Positions 61,701-64,000 of a stretch of DNA of 64,000 bases are shown in pieces. The notes beneath the pieces were generated by a model that worked only from the letters and a program-made list of their open reading frames with translations, did not search any database and had not been told where the DNA came from. The stretch is taken from the NCBI GenBank assembly GCA_015061815.1, contig SUVW01000007.1:31264-95263 (forward strand), written 5' to 3'. The first letter of the stretch is position 1. Each line of letters begins with the position of its first letter. The translations under genes and the position numbers were made by a program. Source of the DNA: Lentisphaerota bacterium (GTDB taxonomy: Bacteria; Verrucomicrobiota; Lentisphaeria; Victivallales; Victivallaceae).

Positions 61701-62264
61701 ATCCCGGGAAATTTTATCCAGCTCGTTGGCCGGAGTATTGAAGATCTCATTGTCGCTGCAGACCGGTTCGATAAACGGCATGGATACTTCCACTTCGGCG
61801 TCCGGAGCGACTTTGTAACCGTAAAGTGAAAAGGTGTATTCGCCGTTATTGCTGACCGGAACAACTCCGACCGAAGAAATTTTCATCCACTGTCCTTTGG
61901 TGTTTTCCGGCAGTTTACGGGTGCGGATATCGCTTCTCCAGCCGGAGTTGTGGATGATAAAGGCCGTTGTGCGGGCGGTCAGACCTCTGGTGCGGACATA
62001 GGCCCCGAAACGGTATTTTCTACCCGGCAGCAAACGCAGATGTTCAATGGAAAGTCTGCCGCATTTGGCAAGATCCACTTTGACGGATGGATTTTTCTGA
62101 TATCCGCCGGCGGCGGAATATTGTATGAATCCGGTCAGTTTGTTCTTTTCAGCATAATTGCTCCAAATTCCGGATTTTTCATCGGCATTATCCGCCGGCA
62201 GGATATTTTCTGCTGCAAGTATTGCACCGGCAAACAGTAAAAAAAGAAGTGAATATTTTTTCAT
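58776..62264 (-). CDS. Large secreted protein with three CBM-like repeats and a glycosidase-like core
   Basis: 1162 residues with a signal peptide (MKKYSLLFLLFAGAILAAEN). Three ~165-residue repeats (about 20-170, 185-335, 345-490) share the pattern 'GxWS ... KYRFGAxVRT ... NGxW ... YxFxLYGxK ... EVxxPxIE', like CBM4/9-type sandwich modules. Residues of about 510-700 are a beta-rich linker. The core (about 710-980) looks like a TIM barrel (GIRRMGSNGFGAQTWLDQDQ, RACDETDAKASAQLLHTYAE, MLLIMAGLITNGAWNC). A fourth sugar-binding-like domain ends the protein (GDFKEGLKGWEAIPAEENS). No GH family could be named. Binding and cutting of a polysaccharide outside the cytoplasm is inferred. Confidence 0.7.
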   Translation of the reverse strand: MKKYSLLFLLFAGAILAAENILPADNADEKSGIWSNYAEKNKLTGFIQYSAAGGYQKNPSVKVDLAKCGRLSIEHLRLLPGRKYRFGAYVRTRGLTARTTAFIIHNSGWRSDIRTRKLPENTKGQWMKISSVGVVPVSNNGEYTFSLYGYKVAPDAEVEVSMPFIEPVCSDNEIFNTPANELDKISRDGEFGIWSKDMTGKKIPFVRFIKNGGMDNSDALKVDLSKTTAVITGIPLEGKKIHRFGAFVRTGNLRGTACLLLHNKHWKNDVRTLNLPRDTNGKWVRVECNTVIPESSDGKYAFVLYGNKVNADNSVEICNPYIENMTLEKKIAPGGNVLPPFEATADGEVGLWSRNLGDNGLQIQKIPGAGIDGADLLRMTGSIRCSDLPLVPGEKYRFGACVRTSGGIAKDSRLIIYNNKWSKEVSAGNIPVNTNGQWKKLEATVTMPPSGNKRYSFLFYLPSGGTIEVCKPFLEGVSERAIAETFPAKSYLGNMRRIYPVTPLLTEIDPEKPEVTFSFACPLDGALSDYVCRARLADGNGKWSKWLNFDIPGNRQIKTAFPAVTPGKGELQIQIVRKSDNKTILANRYDTVFPAPLPPFKEVRKNNLVTELVNTSLTNGKHRFVNPRDGWIYIGFRNGGKKATASMGDKVIVRYREGSDLLETMRYLPRGEHEITVADAGTGNGRLIIRTVPEIILFPLFVSQKYDKNSFAHDRNFYRKYLWPNINNNLLTFGWNPKSDWERELGKELDDRGIRRMGSNGFGAQTWLDQDQMRADMAGNWTTVSTVGRACDETDAKASAQLLHTYAEVCWDNFHWNKFVYLWLANTTSYLNYPPVHAQLISGASHIGNGRGKLLMETYVETTPDLPSLEEYYQLVAKHMKYAKMSTPDAPKRMLLIMAGLITNGAWNCNAYPQSDIKYAWDYFFHLVATTPEAEGLYGIGCYNIRYTDEENARWLALLLRHYAIEGKTEMLSPKYGIVYNTNAVVNGDFKEGLKGWEAIPAEENSIKPRTISGYGFSHLKRRGIGHGNGNTAVQLTRSAKAPNKLKQTLKNLTPGKLYSFFYASSDADHLAKGIKGKSDFVLEAELEGAEILPDLSYEFRNPPEYLKMKRLEVVTRKIVFRAKAPEVKVTIRDWKDEKTPGAPIGGKRLVNFIGVSAYYAE

Positions 62265-62358
62265 AAATGCTCTTTCTCTTTTTTACGGGAGAGTAAGCTC
62301 TTTGCTTTTTCCGGTTTTCCGGAAGCGTAAAGAGTTTTCATCCTGTTCCACGATGAGC

Positions 62359-62378
62359 GTAAGCCGATATCGGTTTAC
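62359..62378 (-). promoter_or_regulatory. 20-bp palindrome upstream of the CBM-repeat gene
   Basis: GTAAGCCGATATCGGTTTAC is symmetrical except for one pair and is about 95 bp before the start; LacI/GntR-type operators look like this. No clear -35/-10 was found in 62265-62508, and nothing else is seen there. Confidence 0.4.
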
Positions 62379-62508
62379 TTTCTTACAGAAAATTGAGATA
62401 TTTCCCCGTTATACAAAATTGAAAAATCCCCCCCGGAACTGCTTCCGGCAGGCGGAGCCGCCGTATGGCAGCTTGACCGCTTGCACGGAAACATATCTGT
62501 CAGAGTCT

Positions 62509-63834
62509 TCAGAATTTGATCAATTCCTGGACCTTGACCGGTTGTCCGGTGGCAAAGGAGATGTTCGCTCCGATACCGGTGAGGATGGACTGCGCGCCGT
62601 CATGGAAGTCAGCGGCCAGACCGAACGGATCATCTTTCACTCCGAGGAAGAGGTGATCAAGCAGCAGATCATCGCCGCCGCCATGTCCGCCGGAACCGGC
62701 TTCGTAGGTGAAAACTTCCGGTTTCTGCCACATTTTCTGGACAATGATCTCCGGGATCATATTTTTACGGTCGGTGCCGCCTTCTTCATATTCACGCATG
62801 CCGAAAACCGACATATCTTCGCCGGGACGGGTGAAGCCGGATTCGACCACGTTGAATTCCAGACGTCCTTCCGTGCCGTTGAAAACGATCCGGTAGCCTT
62901 CCCAGGGGCAGTGAGCGCACAGGGTGTAGTTCATTACCACATTGTTTTTGTAACGGACCATTACGCTCATGTTGTCTTCAATGGAGATGAAGTCGCCGAA
63001 AACATTGAGGTCGCGGATGTAACCGTCACCGGCTTCTGCTTCAAAATAGAGGTGATCCAGACGGTCTCCGGGAGTGACCTGCAGCGCAAAAGGATCTTTT
63101 TTGGCTTCTTCACTGCCTTTGGCCCGGAAGTAGGTGCTCTTCAAGCCGCGTTCTTCAGCATTGATCTTGCCGTAGAACTTGAGGTCGCCCATGCCGAAAA
63201 CGGTTTCCGGCACAGAATCCAGCCACCAGTTGACCAGATCGAAGTGGTGAGTGGCTTTGTGGACCATCAAGCCGCCGGAGTTGGCTTTGTTGCGGTGCCA
63301 GCGGCGGAAGTAATCCGCACCGTGACTGGTATCCAGAAGCCACTCAAAGTTGACAGTGGTGACTTTGCCGATGATGCCGCTGGCCAGCAGTTCTTTGACT
63401 TTGGTGTTGCGCGGGCTGTAACGGTAGTTGAATGTGACCGTATATTTTCTGCCGGTCTTCTTCTGGGTGTCGATGATGGCCTGACATTTGGCCGGGTCGA
63501 TGGTCATGGGTTTTTCGGAAATCACATCACAGCCGAGTTCCATCGCCCGGCAGCCGTATTTGTGATGAAGACGGTCGGGCATGGTCAGAATGACCACATC
63601 CGGTTTCTGTTCCGCGATCATTTTGTCGAAATCTGCGGCATCATAGGTCGGTACCGGAGCATGGTTGCCATGAGAATCGCTCTGCAATTCCCGGTTGTAA
63701 TAATCCATACGGAGCTGGTTGACATCGCAGAATGCGACCAATTCAGCACAATCTTTGTAGGTGTATGCCGCCGCTTTGATGTACATGTATGAGCGACCGC
63801 CGGTTCCTACTACTGCATAACGTTTTTTCTGCAT
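62509..63834 (-). CDS. Gfo/Idh/MocA family oxidoreductase
   Basis: 441 residues. RYAVVGTGGRSYMYIKAAAY is the dinucleotide fold, VISEKPMTIDPAKCQAIIDT the EKP motif, and VHKATHHFDLVNWWLD the catalytic region. AAAGGAAAG precedes the ATG. NAD(P)-dependent sugar oxidation is inferred; a secreted polysaccharide-binding protein is next downstream. Confidence 0.9.
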   Translation of the reverse strand: MQKKRYAVVGTGGRSYMYIKAAAYTYKDCAELVAFCDVNQLRMDYYNRELQSDSHGNHAPVPTYDAADFDKMIAEQKPDVVILTMPDRLHHKYGCRAMELGCDVISEKPMTIDPAKCQAIIDTQKKTGRKYTVTFNYRYSPRNTKVKELLASGIIGKVTTVNFEWLLDTSHGADYFRRWHRNKANSGGLMVHKATHHFDLVNWWLDSVPETVFGMGDLKFYGKINAEERGLKSTYFRAKGSEEAKKDPFALQVTPGDRLDHLYFEAEAGDGYIRDLNVFGDFISIEDNMSVMVRYKNNVVMNYTLCAHCPWEGYRIVFNGTEGRLEFNVVESGFTRPGEDMSVFGMREYEEGGTDRKNMIPEIIVQKMWQKPEVFTYEAGSGGHGGGDDLLLDHLFLGVKDDPFGLAADFHDGAQSILTGIGANISFATGQPVKVQELIKF

Positions 63835-63867
63835 TTTTATCTTTCCTTTTTTGGGGTTGTTGTGTTG

Positions 63868-64000
63868 TTATTTTACACTTTCGATTTCAATAATTTTGCC
63901 GCCGGCTTGTTTTTTGAATTCATCCATATCCCCGCAAGTGAGGATACCCGGGATGATAAAGCCCTGGCCGAAGGTTTTTGAACGGGCAGGTGAATAGCTC
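63868..64000 (-). CDS. 3' end of a gene cut off by the window
   Basis: The last 43 codons are visible, ending GQGFIIPGILTCGDMDEFKK then AGGKIIEIESVK. No family can be named from this piece. It would be upstream of the Gfo/Idh gene on the same strand (33 bp gap). Confidence 0.55.
   Translation of the reverse strand, partial: SYSPARSKTFGQGFIIPGILTCGDMDEFKKQAGGKIIEIESVK

Noticed and set aside
62158..63792. 544-codon plus-strand frame
   Set aside because: Antisense shadow of the Gfo/Idh dehydrogenase and the start of the CBM-repeat gene.

Overview
The window looks like one contig piece from a Lentisphaerota bacterium (Victivallales-like, host- or gut-associated). This is inferred from gene content, not from an rRNA. 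It combines large secreted, DUF6259-type or CBM-bearing glycosidase-like proteins, a GH116 enzyme, Gfo/Idh/MocA dehydrogenases, an FAD oxidoreductase beside a glycosidase, AraC-type regulation and a trimeric [FeFe]-hydrogenase. Sigma-70 promoters of the form TTGAAA-17-TATATT recur throughout. Most genes are on the minus strand.

Layout. 1-3.3 kb: a truncated secreted glycosidase-like gene, then a decayed alpha-L-rhamnosidase C-terminus. 3.4-6.9 kb: ftsK, a RodZ-like gene and tRNA-Arg(UCU). 6.9-7.9 kb: two families of tandem repeats. 7.9-12.4 kb: a DUF6259 protein and an FAD oxidoreductase behind an AraC-type activator site. 12.5-14.8 kb: an AT-rich accessory patch with a frameshifted Fic N-terminus and a YeiH transporter, bracketed by related ~60 bp segments. 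14.8-17.3 kb: a cytoplasmic GH116. 17.6-20.9 kb: a low-GC accessory segment (zinc-ribbon TM2 protein, Lgt homologue, small membrane protein, four-helix-bundle protein) bounded by two copies of a modular hairpin repeat, the second abutting tRNA-His.

21.1-24 kb: an odd small operon of a GcvH-like protein lacking the lipoyl lysine, an HPr, a GT39-like/TPR membrane protein and a DUF486 protein. 24-48 kb is mostly core genome: rsmE-pgi, yebC, galE-dnaQ-like, queH-argB-aroC-purO-like-polB, creD, a Gfo/Idh gene divergent from an araC gene, and a long minus-strand run gatB-recO-lipoprotein-lysA-tsaB-xseA-GT4-GT2-rlmH, with an ABC exporter upstream. 48-49.4 kb: cysS. 49.9-54.9 kb: an HndA/C/D-type hydrogenase operon with rex upstream, pointing to fermentative NAD(P)H/H2 metabolism. 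55-58.6 kb: hisS-adk-map-infA and an HU/IHF gene. 58.7-64 kb: an 1162-residue secreted protein with three CBM-like repeats, a second Gfo/Idh dehydrogenase and the 3' end of a truncated gene.

The strongest candidates for something unusual are the hairpin-array repeats that end on tRNA-His, the tandem terminator repeats behind tRNA-Arg, and the lysine-less GcvH/HPr pair. No defence system, CRISPR array, integrase or biosynthetic cluster was recognised.
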